Assembly: GCA_012517255.1 (NCBI GenBank)
Contig: JAAYVH010000104.1
Coordinates: forward strand, 1 to 52,986
Origin: Chthonomonadales bacterium
GTDB taxonomy: Bacteria; Armatimonadota; Chthonomonadetes; Chthonomonadales; CAJBBX01
Direction: 5' to 3'
DNA length: 52,986 nucleotides
Of the stretch, positions 18,092 to 25,482 are shown piece by piece. Below the pieces are notes generated by a model that did not search any database, was not told the origin of the DNA, and saw nothing but the letters and a program-made list of their open reading frames with translations. Position 1 is the first letter of the stretch. Each line of letters starts with the position of its first letter. The position numbers were made by a program, and so were the translations under genes.

Positions 18092-18409
18092 ATGCACGGC
18101 TCTCAGCACTCTCATGTCATCCCCATAGCGGTCTACCTGCGATCGTTCGTTGCGCTGATGGCGCTGCTCGTGCTCACCATCGCGGCATCCCATGTGCCCC
18201 TGGGGACAGGAGTGAGTTCGGCGCTGGCGTTCACGATTGCGCTCATCAAGGCTGTAATCGTTGTGCTCTACTTCATGCACGTTCGCTACGGTACGCGGTT
18301 GGTCTGGGTGTGGTCGGCGGTCGGGTTCTTCTGGCTCATCATCATGTTCGCGATCACGCTGAGCGACTACGTCTTTCGCAGCATTGTGCGCGTTCAGGGC
18401 TGGCAATAG
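18092..18409 (+). CDS. coxD: Cytochrome c oxidase subunit IV
   Basis: A 105-residue protein with three hydrophobic helices, matching prokaryotic subunit IV: YLRSFVALMALLVLTIAAS, then IALIKAVIVVLYFMHVRYGT, the hallmark of the family, then a third helix before SDYVFRS. It may guide CuB insertion or stabilise the oxidase. I use the ATG at 18092, 5 nt after coxC with GGTGAGG upstream; the open frame starting at 18044 overlaps coxC and lacks support. It is the last gene of the operon. Confidence 0.88.
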   Translation: MHGSQHSHVIPIAVYLRSFVALMALLVLTIAASHVPLGTGVSSALAFTIALIKAVIVVLYFMHVRYGTRLVWVWSAVGFFWLIIMFAITLSDYVFRSIVRVQGWQ

Positions 18410-18463
18410 CCTGTTTTCGGGAACACCGATGGGAGCGATTACGTCTGTACACAAGAAACGTGA

Positions 18464-18493
18464 TTGACGCACAGGCGCGATGCGTGTTACAAT
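18464..18493 (+). promoter_or_regulatory. Promoter of the peptide/radical SAM cluster
   Basis: TTGACG (18464-18469) and TACAAT (18488-18493) are 18 nt apart, and TGT directly before the -10 makes it an extended -10 as well. Transcription would start near 18500, leaving a leader of about 137 nt before the peptide gene. It is the strongest promoter signal in the gap between the oxidase operon and the cluster. Confidence 0.7.
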
Positions 18494-18636
18494 AGCCTTG
18501 CCGGTCTGAACAGTGCAGAGCGAACGAACTCGTCGTCCGTTCCAGCGGGACGGGTCAGGAACGACCACCGGCAGCGCGAGGTGATATCCTCGAGCCGCGC
18601 GGTTGAAGCATGCCTCAGAAAGGAACAACTGCCATC

Positions 18637-18804
18637 ATGAGTGATGTTGAGAACAGCAAGAGCGGTCGGACTCGGTCCGCCTACGTCAAGCCGTCGGCGA
18701 TGTTCGTCGAGCTTAAACCGGAAGAGCGCTTGATGTCGTGCCGCAAGACACCGTCGGAAAACGAGTGCGACGATCCGAGCGGGACGGCAGTTAACGCTAG
18801 CTGA
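18637..18804 (+). CDS. Candidate RiPP precursor peptide
   Basis: A 55-residue peptide, hydrophilic at both ends and with no homology I recognise. Its N-terminal half holds AYVKPSAMFVEL (15-26), like the YxxP leader motif bound by PqqD-type recognition domains. The C-terminal half has two cysteines (C35, C44), many acidic and small residues, and ends in Ser (S55). Position first in a cluster with PqqD, radical SAM, kinase and peptidase genes, right behind a good promoter, is the main reason to call it a precursor. The ATG at 18637 has AAAGGA 12 nt upstream; an in-frame ATG at 18610 has no SD. The boundary between leader and core is unknown. Confidence 0.65.
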   Translation: MSDVENSKSGRTRSAYVKPSAMFVELKPEERLMSCRKTPSENECDDPSGTAVNAS

Positions 18805-18849
18805 CCCGTCGGCCACAACCTACCCGCGCTAGCGGGACACGCGTATTCC

Positions 18850-18884
18850 CAAGGCGGCGGCCGGACCATGGGTCTGCCGCCTTG
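18850..18884 (+). terminator. Hairpin after the peptide gene, possible attenuator
   Basis: A 9-bp perfect stem, CAAGGCGGC / GCCGCCTTG, with an inner GACC/GGTC stem. It lies 46 nt after the peptide stop and 166 nt before the PqqD gene. Only a short T run (GTTT) follows. It could be a partial terminator or an RNA-stabilising end that keeps the peptide in excess over the enzymes. The rest of 18805-19049 shows no gene I can support. Confidence 0.5.
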
Positions 18885-19049
18885 CGGTGTTTCTGACGGA
18901 CATCCCTGGGACCCTGACACATTGAGCGTTGCGGTGCGCGCTCCAGCCAAACTGGAAGCCGTATGCCGCAGACAGCCGTATTGTTCGCTGACGTAAGCAC
19001 ACTTGCGTACGGCTGCCCCTCGGCGCCGTCCGCAGACGGAGGAGCACAC

Positions 19050-19331
19050 ATGAAAGCAAAGAGCGGATTCGTACTGCGCGAAGTCGGCGACGGCACTGTA
19101 CTGGTGCCGACCGGTGAGCGCGTTGTGGATATGAATGGCATGATCGTCCTGAACGACACGGGCAAGTTTATCTGGGAGCGCCTGGACGGGTCGCACACGC
19201 CGGCGCAGATTGCACAGGCGCTGGTGGACGTCTACGATGTTTCGCTCGAGGACGCGACGGCAGATGTAGAGAGCTTCGTAGCCGAGCTTGGCCAACTGGG
19301 GATCCTCGAAGATGGGCCTGCTGCCAACTGA
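19050..19331 (+). CDS. PqqD-like RiPP recognition protein
   Basis: A 93-residue PqqD-family protein. These bind the leader of a ribosomal peptide and present it to a modifying enzyme. The family pattern is clear: MNGMIVLNDTGKFIWERLDG, then TPAQIAQALVDVYDVSLEDA, then VESFVAELGQLGIL. It is a stand-alone version, as in PQQ and lasso-peptide clusters. An excellent SD (GGAGGAG, 19038-19044) fixes the ATG at 19050. Its end overlaps the radical SAM gene by 20 nt, which suggests coupled synthesis of the two partners. Confidence 0.9.
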   Translation: MKAKSGFVLREVGDGTVLVPTGERVVDMNGMIVLNDTGKFIWERLDGSHTPAQIAQALVDVYDVSLEDATADVESFVAELGQLGILEDGPAAN

Positions 19332-20385
19332 CTACAAGGAACTGACCCGCGCCATCATGACGCAATCGGCGGATGATGGCCGCCCCGTCAACGGTACGTT
19401 CGAACTCACCAGTCGCTGCAACCTCGGCTGCAAGATGTGCTACATCCGCACCCGAGCTGGCGATCGGGCGATGAAGGCGTCGGAGCTAACCGCCGAACAG
19501 TGGCTCGACCTGGCGCGTCAGGGCGTTGACGCCGGCATGCTGTTCTTGCTGCTGACCGGCGGCGAGGTGTTTCTGCGGCCCGACTTCTTCGACATCTATG
19601 AGCCCCTGACTGATATGGGCCTTCTGATCACCCTGTTCACCAACGCGACCCTGATCACCAAGAAGGCTGCCGATCGGCTGGCCAAACGGCCTCCCAATCG
19701 AACCGAGGTCACGCTGTATGGCGCGACCAAGGAGACCTACGAAGCGGTCACTGGCGAGAAGGGCGGCTATGAGAAGTGCATCCGAGGCATCGAGCTGCTC
19801 CTGGAAGCAGGCGTCACGCTCAAGCTGAAGACCACGCTCAGCCGGCTGAACGCCCATGAGTTCGACCAGATGCGCCAGATGTCCGAGAACTGGGGCCTGG
19901 ACTTCGGCGCCTCGTGGCTCCTTTCGAAGCGGCGCGATCAGTGCAGCAATCTCGTCGAGGAGATCCGCTTCAGCCCGAAGGAGGCCGTTGACCTCGAGGC
20001 ACTGGACGAGAAGGTCGTCCAGAACTACCGGGAGATCGCCCAGCGGGAGCCGACCACGGCCCCCGACGACCCGTTCTACTGTCTCGCAGGCAAGTCGTCG
20101 TTCGTCATCGGCCCGTCTGGCGATATGAACGTCTGCATTGACCTCTGCCTGCCCAGGGCGCGGCCTACCGAGATCGGTCTGGTTCCCGCCTGGAATCAGG
20201 TGCGCCAGTTTATCCGATCGGTGGCCCAATCACACGAGTGCAAGTCATGTGACCTCTACAACTACTGCACCCGCTGTCCGGCCTGGGGCTACACCGAGAG
20301 CGGTGACGTGTCCAGCTCGGTGGTGTATCTCTGCGAAATCGCCAAGGAGCGCAAACAGCGCTATGGCAATCTGGTAGCCGTATGA
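19312..20385 (+). CDS. Radical SAM/SPASM peptide-modifying enzyme
   Basis: A 357-residue radical SAM enzyme. The [4Fe-4S] SAM site is CNLGCKMC (C36, C40, C43), with the GGE motif at 83-85 (LLTGGEVF). The C-terminus is a SPASM domain with C257, C275, C279, C310, C313, C319, C322 and C341, including the C-x12-G-x4-C and C-x2-C-x5-C-x2-C spacings for two auxiliary clusters. Such enzymes (PqqE, AlbA, MftC types) make C-C or thioether crosslinks in peptides. With the PqqD gene immediately upstream, the small peptide at 18637 is the likely substrate. The bond formed cannot be read from sequence. I chose the ATG at 19312, which overlaps pqqD; it has no strong SD, consistent with coupling. Confidence 0.9.
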   Translation: MGLLPTDYKELTRAIMTQSADDGRPVNGTFELTSRCNLGCKMCYIRTRAGDRAMKASELTAEQWLDLARQGVDAGMLFLLLTGGEVFLRPDFFDIYEPLTDMGLLITLFTNATLITKKAADRLAKRPPNRTEVTLYGATKETYEAVTGEKGGYEKCIRGIELLLEAGVTLKLKTTLSRLNAHEFDQMRQMSENWGLDFGASWLLSKRRDQCSNLVEEIRFSPKEAVDLEALDEKVVQNYREIAQREPTTAPDDPFYCLAGKSSFVIGPSGDMNVCIDLCLPRARPTEIGLVPAWNQVRQFIRSVAQSHECKSCDLYNYCTRCPAWGYTESGDVSSSVVYLCEIAKERKQRYGNLVAV

Positions 20386-21266
20386 ACCAACTGGCTCTGA
20401 GCATCGCCGGTCTGCGCTTGCTGGTGGAGAGCGACGATCCATTCCCGCCAACATTCGTCGGGGAGAAGTTGAAGCCGTTCGTGGTCGCAGACAACGCTAG
20501 CGCGGAGCCGCATATCCGCATCAGGTGGCGCGACGCCGATCCGCGCCACCTGACGCTCGGACCGGAGCTCTTTGTGCCTGGCTCCGTGTGGCGAATGCAC
20601 GCCCCAGCCGACGGCTCGAACGGCTGCGTCGGGGTTATCTCCTACTCCGATGATGGACGACTTTCTGAACACGCCGCGGTCGTTGAGGTCGACCCAGCGT
20701 GGTCGGAGATTGCCCTGACCGAGAAGAGCCGGCCCGCGCCGTGGTCCAGTCTGCTGGCCCTCGGGGCGGGCGAACTCATCGTACGCACGCGCATCATTCT
20801 GGAGAATGGACTGGTCTTCCATTCGTCCGCGATTGATGACAACGGCCGAGGCATCCTCATGGTCGGCCACGCTGGCGCCGGCAAGAGCACGCAGGCGTCT
20901 ATATGGGCCACTCAGCCTGGCGCCATTGCGCTCAGCGACGACCGCGTCGGCGTTCGGCTAGATGGCAGTCAGGCGGTTGCCTATGGCACGCCATGGGGAG
21001 GCACTGCAGGCATCGCGCGCAACCACTCGGTGCCACTGCACGCAATCCTCGTGCTCGAACAGGCTCCCGAGAACGCGCTGGCTCCGTTAGCTCCCGCCGA
21101 TGCTGCGCCGCTCCTGCTGGCGCGGTGTTTTCTGCCATACTGGAGCGGGCGCATGATTGGCGACGCCATGGACATCATGATCAAGCTTCTCAGCGCGGTT
21201 CCGATCTACCAGTTCCGGTGCGTGCCGGATGAGTCCGTCATCCCGGTGGTACGCTCGGTCTTGTGA
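20382..21266 (+). CDS. HPr kinase-like protein of a peptide cluster
   Basis: A 294-residue protein of the HprK-related kinases found in RiPP clusters. The core holds VFHSSAI (146-151), the Walker A GHAGAGKST (162-170), LSDDRV (184-189) and YGTPWGG (201-207), all in the HprK C-terminal-domain order. No HPr-type N-terminal domain is seen; residues 1-125 are specific to this group. In the paeninodin-type lasso clusters a kinase of this kind phosphorylates the C-terminal Ser of the precursor. The precursor here also ends in Ser, so the same activity is a reasonable inference. It starts in an ATGA overlap with the radical SAM gene. Confidence 0.8.
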   Translation: MNQLALSIAGLRLLVESDDPFPPTFVGEKLKPFVVADNASAEPHIRIRWRDADPRHLTLGPELFVPGSVWRMHAPADGSNGCVGVISYSDDGRLSEHAAVVEVDPAWSEIALTEKSRPAPWSSLLALGAGELIVRTRIILENGLVFHSSAIDDNGRGILMVGHAGAGKSTQASIWATQPGAIALSDDRVGVRLDGSQAVAYGTPWGGTAGIARNHSVPLHAILVLEQAPENALAPLAPADAAPLLLARCFLPYWSGRMIGDAMDIMIKLLSAVPIYQFRCVPDESVIPVVRSVL

Positions 21267-21745
21267 ACATCCCCTGTCGCGATCTCATCCCCATTCTGCA
21301 GGCCGTCCTGAGCGCCGGCGGTCGGGTCCGTTTCACCGCAACGGGCGGCAGCATGATCCCGTTCATACGGAGCGGAGAGGTCGTCGAACTCGAGCCCATC
21401 GCATTCCCCGATATTCAGCGCGGTGATGTCATCCTCGCAAGACGGGCGGACGGGGTATACGTATTGCATCGTGTTGGGCAGCTCTCGGCTGGCTCGGTTT
21501 TCCTCGTCAGCGATGCGGGCCGACCGGACGGGTGGATCGAGGCCGATCAGATCATCGCCCGTGCCGTGTCGGTGTTCCGGCGAGGACGGGAGTTGCCCTT
21601 GAACACGCCCGGCGCCCGACGGACGGGTCTCATCTGGATGCGCTGCGGCTCCCTCGCCACAGGCGCGCTCGGACTGTACCTCGCCCTGCGACGTCGCATT
21701 CGGCTCGGAGGGCGGGAACAGGAGTGCAAGAGCAAGCTGGCTTAG
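21263..21745 (+). CDS. S24/S26 signal-peptidase-like protease
   Basis: A 160-residue protein with the catalytic serine motif GGSMIPFI (S30) of S26 peptidases, then RGDVILARR, and VLHRVG (H69), where bacterial signal peptidase I has Lys but the SipW/ER-type has His, and finally VSDAG (D84). So a Ser-His type site is likely. A weakly hydrophobic segment near 125-145 may bind the membrane, and a basic tail follows. In this cluster it could remove the leader from the modified peptide. It begins at a GTG in a GTGA overlap with the kinase gene. Confidence 0.75.
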   Translation: MNIPCRDLIPILQAVLSAGGRVRFTATGGSMIPFIRSGEVVELEPIAFPDIQRGDVILARRADGVYVLHRVGQLSAGSVFLVSDAGRPDGWIEADQIIARAVSVFRRGRELPLNTPGARRTGLIWMRCGSLATGALGLYLALRRRIRLGGREQECKSKLA

Positions 21746-22989
21746 CCAAGGATCGATCAACAAGTCCTCCATCGGACGGGCAGGGGCCTCGCCAGCAGCC
21801 GATAGACGCCGATGATCCCGTCGTCCGACTGTTGCTCTCCCTATGCTCATGGCCGCGCGATCGGGCGACCATAGACGCTGACGAGCTCGCCGATGAGCAG
21901 GGCTGGAGCCGTGCCCTTACGCTCGTCAAACTGCACGGGCTGATCCCGATCTTGTACGCCGCGCAGCGTGAGGGGTGTCTGTCGCGCGACATCCCTGACC
22001 CGGATGCGCTCCGCCGAGCCTATTACGTGCAGGCTGCGCGCGCCGCTCTGGCGCTGGACGAGCTGGGCGACATCGCCGGTGCACTGAGCCGCCACGGCGT
22101 GCCATGCATCGTGCTGAAGGGCGCTGCCTCTATGCTCAGCATCTACCGCGATCCGGCGATGAGAGTGCTGAGCGACCTCGACTTGCTGGTGCATCTCGAT
22201 GATCTGGATCAGGCCGTTGCTGCGCTCGAAGGCGCCGGCTATCGCAAGGTAGTCACTACCACCTCACGGGAAGACGAATGGCTCTCCGTGATGTACTTCG
22301 ACGGGATCAGCATGTACAGGGGGCGCAACCTACCGATCGAACTCCATTGCAGCTTTTTGGGCGGCATCGGTGACGCGGATCAAGCTGTCTCGGAGGCATG
22401 GGAGCGCTCTGTTCGGCTCCAGCTAGAGGGTCAGGCGTTGACGGCGCTATGTCCGGAGCACGCCTTCATCACCGCAGCATGCCATCTCTACCGAAACTCC
22501 CATCGCAGTCTGCCCTACATGAAGGATGTGGCCGACCTGCTGCTGCTCGCGCAGCAGGTGGACGAGCGTGAGGGGTGGAACCGCCTGCGCGACACGTGTC
22601 GGCGCTGGAGTGTCGAGCGTGAGGTTCATGGAGTCTGCGCGTTCATCAACGCCTATCTGCCAGCCACGGTGCCGCTCGGCAGTGGAAACCCGCCGGCGTT
22701 CACACCGGCGGATCTGGCCTATGCACTGGATCGGCTGGAGGGCCGGGGGCGCTTGACCGAGGGGCTTGCGGCGCGTCTGCGTCTGATCGGACGCCTGCCT
22801 TCATGGCAGGCTCGGTGTCGCTTCCTCTGGGGACTAATCGCGCCGAGCAAGGAGTTCCTGCGCTGGCGCTACCGCATCCGTGACGGGCGGTCTCTGGCGC
22901 CCTATTACGCACGCCATGTGCTCAAGGCCGTCAAGCGCACAACGATGGACGCCGTCCTTCGCGCCCGGCAGCGCCGACGCTATCGATAA
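21724..22989 (+). CDS. Nucleotidyltransferase family protein (NTP_transf_5-like)
   Basis: A 421-residue protein with the pattern of the nucleotidyltransferases found beside lasso peptides: VPCIVLKGAASMLSIYRDP (about 126-144), then MRVLSDLDLLVHL with the DxD metal site near 151-153, then IELHCSF and a His-rich helix. In paeninodin/pseudomycoidin-type clusters the equivalent protein adds groups to the phosphorylated peptide end. Here it follows kinase and peptidase genes, so a tailoring role is inferred. Start: GTG at 21724 (22-nt overlap with the peptidase gene, GGGCGG upstream); the long frame upstream of it lies inside the peptidase gene. It ends the cluster, converging on the methyltransferase gene. 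Confidence 0.75.
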   Translation: MQEQAGLAKDRSTSPPSDGQGPRQQPIDADDPVVRLLLSLCSWPRDRATIDADELADEQGWSRALTLVKLHGLIPILYAAQREGCLSRDIPDPDALRRAYYVQAARAALALDELGDIAGALSRHGVPCIVLKGAASMLSIYRDPAMRVLSDLDLLVHLDDLDQAVAALEGAGYRKVVTTTSREDEWLSVMYFDGISMYRGRNLPIELHCSFLGGIGDADQAVSEAWERSVRLQLEGQALTALCPEHAFITAACHLYRNSHRSLPYMKDVADLLLLAQQVDEREGWNRLRDTCRRWSVEREVHGVCAFINAYLPATVPLGSGNPPAFTPADLAYALDRLEGRGRLTEGLAARLRLIGRLPSWQARCRFLWGLIAPSKEFLRWRYRIRDGRSLAPYYARHVLKAVKRTTMDAVLRARQRRRYR

Positions 22990-23004
22990 GGCGCGGCGTC
23001 TCTC

Positions 23005-24840
23005 TCACTCGAGCGCCTTCAGCACTGCCTGAGCGGTCTTGTGGTTGCCAAACGGCGGCATGACATAGACCCCCTGGGTACAGTTCCGAGCTAGCGTCAG
23101 AAAGCCGCGCGCAACATCCAGTCCGTAGCGTCGCGCATCGGCTTCCTCCAGCTCGCTCATGCGTGCCCGGATCTCGTCCGGGATGCGGATGCCGGGAACC
23201 TCGTTGTGCATGAACTCGCAGTGCCTGGCGCTTCGGAGCGGCAGGAGGCCGAAAAGGAGCGGCAACCGGACGTGTTCCGCCGCCCGCGCCGCTGTTTCGA
23301 GCGCCTGCTCGTCGAAGATCGGCTGGGTGTAGACCACGTGAGCTCCCTCCGCCGCCTTGCGTTCGAGGCGGTCCAGCTCCTTCGCCGGATCGCGGGCAAG
23401 CGGATCAAACGCGACCGCGATGGTAAACGCGGTAGCCTGTCCGATGCTCGCGCCGGCAAGGTCAATGCCCTCGTTGAAGCGGCGCAGAATGCGTACCAGA
23501 CCGACAGAATCGACGTCATAGACCGACGTAGCGCTCGGGTAGTCCCCGATCAGCGCGGGATCGCCGGTCACCGCAAGGACGTTGCGCAGCCCGAGTGCGT
23601 GAGCTCCCAACAGATCGGCCTGAACGGCTAGGAGATTGCGGTCGCGACACGCGAAATGGAGCATGACCTCGATTTTCGCATGCTCCTGCACGAGATGCGC
23701 AACGGCAATGGCGTTCATGCGCAGTCGCGCACGCGCTCCATCCGAGATGTCGATCACGTCCACGCCGCTCTCACGCAGCGCCCTGGCGCCTTCGATGACC
23801 TTCGAGATATCGTGGCCGCGAGGCAGATCAAGCTCTACCGCGGTGACATATCGCTTTCCGAGTCTCCTCGAGAGTTCCGAGTAATCTGACGTGGACGCAG
23901 GAAGCGGAGCTTCGGCAACAGGAAGGATGACGGGAGTGCGAGTCGCCCGGCCCCGGTCGGCAGGCTGCCGATCCTTCAGCGCTCGGGCAATGGCGGCCAC
24001 GTGTTCTGGGGTGGTGCCGCAACAGCCGCCCACGATGGACGCGCCAGCGTCGACAAGCAGGTGCGCCTGTTTGCCAAAGTACTCGGGGGTGACCGCGTAT
24101 CGGATCTCGTTGCCGACACGCTGCGGCAGGCCCGGCGTCGGCATCGCCGACAGAGCCACCGGCGTGTGCGCGGCCATCGCCCGGATGATCTGGACCATGC
24201 GCTGGGGACCGATTGCGCAGTTGGCGCCGATGGCCACAACGCCGCTCCATGCGCCCACCTCGACGGCGAAGCGCTCGGGGAGACCGCCGGACAGGGTTGC
24301 GCCGTCTTCGACGAAGACCTTCTGGACAATCACCGGCACATCGCCGAGCGAGCGAACGGCGTCGTGGGCCGTGCGCAGCTCCTCGAGGTCGTGGAACGTC
24401 TCCAGCAGGATAAGGTCTGCACCCTCCTCGAGCAGTATGGCGGCTTGCTCGGCAAAGGCCTGCCATGCCTCACGGGCATGGATCGCTCCGGACGGGGCCA
24501 GCGCTCGACCGCACGGACCAATCGCTCCTGCGACCAGCGTATCGGAACCTGCAGCTCGTCGGGCAAGCCTGACAGCCTCGCAGTTGATCTCGCGAATGGA
24601 GCGGTCCAGCGCATATGACCCGAGCTTGATTCGATTGGCCCCAAACGTGTTGGTCTCGATCATGCCTGCGCCTGCGGCCACATATTCGCGGTGCGCAGAG
24701 AAGACGGCATCCGGGTCCGTCAGGTTGGCGCGCTCGTATGGCAAAGGCACATGGCGCTCGGATAGGAGCGTCCCCATTGCCCCGTCGGCGACAATGATCC
24801 TATCTGTGAGGCGAGACTTGAGTTCTTCGTATGAGAGCAC
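23005..24840 (-). CDS. Bifunctional homocysteine S-methyltransferase / methylenetetrahydrofolate reductase
   Basis: A 611-residue fusion, the length of Bacillus YitJ. The N-terminal half is a Zn-dependent homocysteine methyltransferase barrel starting with VADGAMGTLLSER, with Cys ligands in GANCAIGP and the pair in GGCCGTTPEH. The C-terminal half is a MetF-type barrel (VELDLPRGHDISKVIEGAR, then HFACRDRNLLAVQADLLGAH and VLAVTGDPALIGDYPSATSV), reducing methylene-THF to methyl-THF, probably with FAD. So one polypeptide can make a methyl group and pass it to homocysteine for methionine. The start is a GTG at 24840, about 36 nt after a likely promoter; the open frame upstream to 24975 has no SD. 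Cobalamin is not needed, as no B12-binding domain is visible. Confidence 0.9.
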   Translation of the reverse strand: MLSYEELKSRLTDRIIVADGAMGTLLSERHVPLPYERANLTDPDAVFSAHREYVAAGAGMIETNTFGANRIKLGSYALDRSIREINCEAVRLARRAAGSDTLVAGAIGPCGRALAPSGAIHAREAWQAFAEQAAILLEEGADLILLETFHDLEELRTAHDAVRSLGDVPVIVQKVFVEDGATLSGGLPERFAVEVGAWSGVVAIGANCAIGPQRMVQIIRAMAAHTPVALSAMPTPGLPQRVGNEIRYAVTPEYFGKQAHLLVDAGASIVGGCCGTTPEHVAAIARALKDRQPADRGRATRTPVILPVAEAPLPASTSDYSELSRRLGKRYVTAVELDLPRGHDISKVIEGARALRESGVDVIDISDGARARLRMNAIAVAHLVQEHAKIEVMLHFACRDRNLLAVQADLLGAHALGLRNVLAVTGDPALIGDYPSATSVYDVDSVGLVRILRRFNEGIDLAGASIGQATAFTIAVAFDPLARDPAKELDRLERKAAEGAHVVYTQPIFDEQALETAARAAEHVRLPLLFGLLPLRSARHCEFMHNEVPGIRIPDEIRARMSELEEADARRYGLDVARGFLTLARNCTQGVYVMPPFGNHKTAQAVLKALE

Positions 24841-24881
24841 GGTGATGTATCCGACAGTCCTTAGTACTGCTAACGGACGGC

Positions 24882-24912
24882 AGTCTACCCGTGCCCGGCG
24901 TGACTGTGTCAA
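24882..24912 (-). promoter_or_regulatory. Promoter of the homocysteine methyltransferase/MTHFR gene
   Basis: On the minus strand TTGACA (24912-24907) and TAGACT (24887-24882) are 19 nt apart, slightly long. Transcription would start near 24875 and reach the GTG start at 24840 in about 36 nt. The 92-nt gap to the divergent hypothetical gene also holds that gene's SD. Confidence 0.5.
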
Positions 24913-24932
24913 CTGCGATGGGAGGTAATGGG

Positions 24933-25406
24933 ATGTCAGATCGATCGAGGAGCGGCGCAGATCGCGGCGCTGCACGTCGTCTGCGTGCGCTGGGCGCCCT
25001 GATCGCCGGCCTGACCGCGTTCGCGCCGATCGGGCTGCGCCACGCAGAAGAGCACCCGAGCATCCCCGTCATGGCGCGGTCCAGTGGCGCGCACGGCATG
25101 GAACCCTCGGGCTGTGCGGCCTCCCGCCAGGCGGGCTGCATCATCGTCACCGGGTCTATTGTCAATCGTGCCGCCTCAGGGCAGCGCCGTGTTGAAGTAA
25201 TCGCCGAGCTGCTCGACCGCAACATGACACCGCTCGATCGCGGATCGTCGCTCGTCCGCTCCACCGATATCGGGCCACGCCAGAGCTCCGACTTTCGCAT
25301 CGTGCTCGACGACAAGTCCTCAGCGACGGTCGTGCGAGTGGCTGCGCGCACGCTGACCTGGGATGACCTGACGCCGCCCCTGTCGCAATCGCTCCTCCAT
25401 CGCTGA
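24933..25406 (+). CDS. Hypothetical membrane-anchored or secreted protein
   Basis: A 157-residue protein I do not recognise. A basic N-terminus (RSRSGADRGAARRLR) precedes a hydrophobic stretch (LGALIAGLTAFAPIGL), a signal peptide or anchor. The rest has one Cys pair (SGCAASRQAGC) and a beta-rich C-terminal half (VTGSIVNRAASGQRRVEVIA...STDIGPRQSSDFRIVL), similar in layout to FxLYD/DUF3426-type beta-sandwich domains. A clear SD (GGGAGGT, 8-nt spacer) supports the ATG at 24933. It is divergent from the methyltransferase gene and 76 nt upstream of rsgA. Confidence 0.6.
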   Translation: MSDRSRSGADRGAARRLRALGALIAGLTAFAPIGLRHAEEHPSIPVMARSSGAHGMEPSGCAASRQAGCIIVTGSIVNRAASGQRRVEVIAELLDRNMTPLDRGSSLVRSTDIGPRQSSDFRIVLDDKSSATVVRVAARTLTWDDLTPPLSQSLLHR

Positions 25407-25451
25407 CACGCGGCAACCTCAAACAGGCAGGAGAGCCGCCACATGGCATCG

Positions 25452-25473
25452 AACCTACCGTCGGAGGTAGGTT
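25452..25473 (+). promoter_or_regulatory. Hairpin covering the rsgA Shine-Dalgarno region
   Basis: An 8-bp perfect inverted repeat (AACCTACC / GGTAGGTT) with a 6-nt loop (GTCGGA). The only SD-like sequence, GGAGGT (25463-25468), lies in its loop and 3' arm, 14 nt before the GTG. When folded, the hairpin would hide it from the ribosome. A regulatory effect is an inference. Confidence 0.4.
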
Positions 25474-25482
25474 GCGACCATA

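Noticed and set aside
18868-18996. A 42-codon frame with several Cys between the peptide and pqqD genes, considered as a second precursor.
   Set aside because: It has no SD, its ATG lies in the loop of the hairpin, and there is no leader-like motif.
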